Origin: JAFDVL01 sp043783625
GTDB taxonomy: Bacteria > Acidobacteriota > Blastocatellia > RBC074
Direction: 5' to 3'
Length of the DNA stretch: 64,000 bases
Assembly (NCBI GenBank): GCA_043783625.1
Contig: JAYVZE010000046.1
Span: 1-64,000, forward strand
Made by a program: the position numbers and the translations under genes. The notes under the pieces were generated by a model. That model ran no database searches. It was given only the letters and a program-made list of their open reading frames with translations, and was not told the DNA's origin. This document shows, piece by piece, positions 63,339 through 64,000 of this stretch (the first letter of the stretch is position 1; each line of letters begins with the position of its first letter).

Positions 63339-63445
63339 GAAATTGCCCGGAGGAAACGCAGAAAGCTGAAGAAATTATTTCACAAGCTTGTTGCGGCAAA
63401 TGTTGCGGCAGAAATTTCAAGATTTATGTAAATGATTGAAAATAA

Positions 63446-63522
<77 letters not shown>

Positions 63523-63538
63523 AAACTGGATGGACACG

Positions 63539-63567
63539 AAAAAGCCGAGAGTTGATCTCGGCTTTTT
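63539..63567 (-). terminator. Terminator of the MerR-type gene
   Basis: AAAAAGCCGAGA-N5-TCTCGGCTTTTT is a 12-bp stem with T-runs on both strands. On the minus strand it follows the regulator stop at 63594 by 27 bases, and it precedes the tRNA gene. Confidence 0.85.
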
Positions 63568-63593
63568 CCGTCTTGATTGTCAATCAACGCGGG

Positions 63594-64000
63594 TTAATCT
63601 ATAACATCGCGGTTCAGCGAAGTCAACATATCCTCAAGCATTAATTTTAGCCGTTGTAAGGCATCACGCGAGAGTGGGCTGCCAATGGTCGCGGTCACAT
63701 TCGTCAGACCTGACGCCAGCATTTCCTGTCCGACATGAACATTGGGCGTGGAGGTCATGGCAGGTTCAAAATCTGAAGCCGTGGCACCGGGCGGGACGAC
63801 TTTAAAACGGGTCGAGCTGCCGCGTCCTTCGCCCTGAAGTTTCTTCTTTGCACCGGCAATGGTGAAGCCTTCATCGTACAACAAGCTGCGGATGCGTAAC
63901 GCCATCTCGACATCTTTGCGGCGATAGGTTCGCTGACCCGCTCGATTTTTCTGGGGTTGCAGCATCGGGAATTCAGATTCCCAGTACCGCAACACATGCG
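63594..64000 (-). CDS. MerR family transcriptional regulator, N-terminus outside window
   Basis: The frame runs through the right edge and begins HVLRYWESEFPMLQPQKNRAGQRTYRRKDVEMAL, the second half of a MerR winged helix; the first helix lies beyond 64000. The codon GTG at 63995 is an internal valine, not the start. Next come SLLYDEGFTIAGAKKKLQGEG and a tail of about 80 residues with DALQRLKLMLEDML at the end. The protein is of the short MerR type found near tRNA genes in many bacteria; effector unknown. The terminator at 63539 ends this transcript. Confidence 0.85.
   Translation of the reverse strand, partial: HVLRYWESEFPMLQPQKNRAGQRTYRRKDVEMALRIRSLLYDEGFTIAGAKKKLQGEGRGSSTRFKVVPPGATASDFEPAMTSTPNVHVGQEMLASGLTNVTATIGSPLSRDALQRLKLMLEDMLTSLNRDVID

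Overview
The window looks like chromosomal DNA of a Gram-negative, probably soil-dwelling bacterium, most likely an acidobacterium (Blastocatellia-like). This is inferred from the gene mix, since no rRNA or ribosomal-protein gene is present. The evidence is an Oar-type TonB-dependent receptor with an N-terminal carboxypeptidase-regulatory domain, VCBS and PxKF-type secreted proteins, MacAB, paired Crp/Fnr regulators, DUF5335 and DUF6335 stress genes, and many palindromic intergenic repeats.

Layout. 1-5.1 kb: the end of a protein built on fourteen exact 11-residue repeats, a large secreted VCBS/Cys-repeat/PxKF protein, and a graveyard with an RCC1-repeat remnant, an IS630 transposase fragment and a copper-ATPase fragment. 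5.1-12 kb: a LolA-like secreted protein, a site-2 protease with CBS domains, DUF6335, DUF5335, an Arg/Gln-rich secreted protein, and macAB (macA frameshifted). 12.3-14.4 kb: an AT-rich patch with two CPBP-family membrane proteases and a small membrane protein. 14.6-18.3 kb: a frameshifted DUF3494 ice-binding-type protein and a SYLF-domain protein. 18.4-23.9 kb: two Crp/Fnr regulators, a lone receiver domain, a groEL without groES, and small proteins.

24-37.5 kb is a long, mostly co-directional minus-strand block: CaiB/BaiF CoA-transferase, a branched-chain-type ABC importer (with a permease-ATPase fusion), a stand-alone TIR-like protein, a CapA-type metallophosphatase, two 2-hydroxyacyl-CoA dehydratase/benzoyl-CoA reductase-type subunits, a CocE-type esterase and a SnoaL-like protein. 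It reads as uptake and CoA-dependent breakdown of an organic acid or ester. The TIR-like gene is an AT-rich guest. 37.6-44 kb holds a vapBC-type pair, a di-haem cytochrome c, a TonB receptor with a good sigma-70-like promoter, and small membrane proteins. 44.3-56.1 kb is a plus-strand aromatic catabolism block: tannase/feruloyl esterase, DUF1932 dehydrogenase, RidA, DUF3237, a MetE-core methyltransferase, feruloyl-CoA synthase-like ligase, thiolase, SDR, PobA and an MFS transporter. 56.2-63.3 kb is a type I restriction-modification locus (hsdM, hsdS, hsdR) with a REP-associated transposase (RAYT) between hsdS and hsdR and palindromic REP copies in every gap. The window ends with tRNA-Pro(GGG) and a MerR-type regulator cut by the edge.

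Two features run through the whole window. At least ten sequence-distinct families of long palindromic repeats fill the gaps between genes. Four otherwise intact genes (macA, ice-binding gene, hsdM, hsdR) each carry a one-base indel in a short homopolymer, which may be sequencing error, recent decay or, for hsd, on/off switching.
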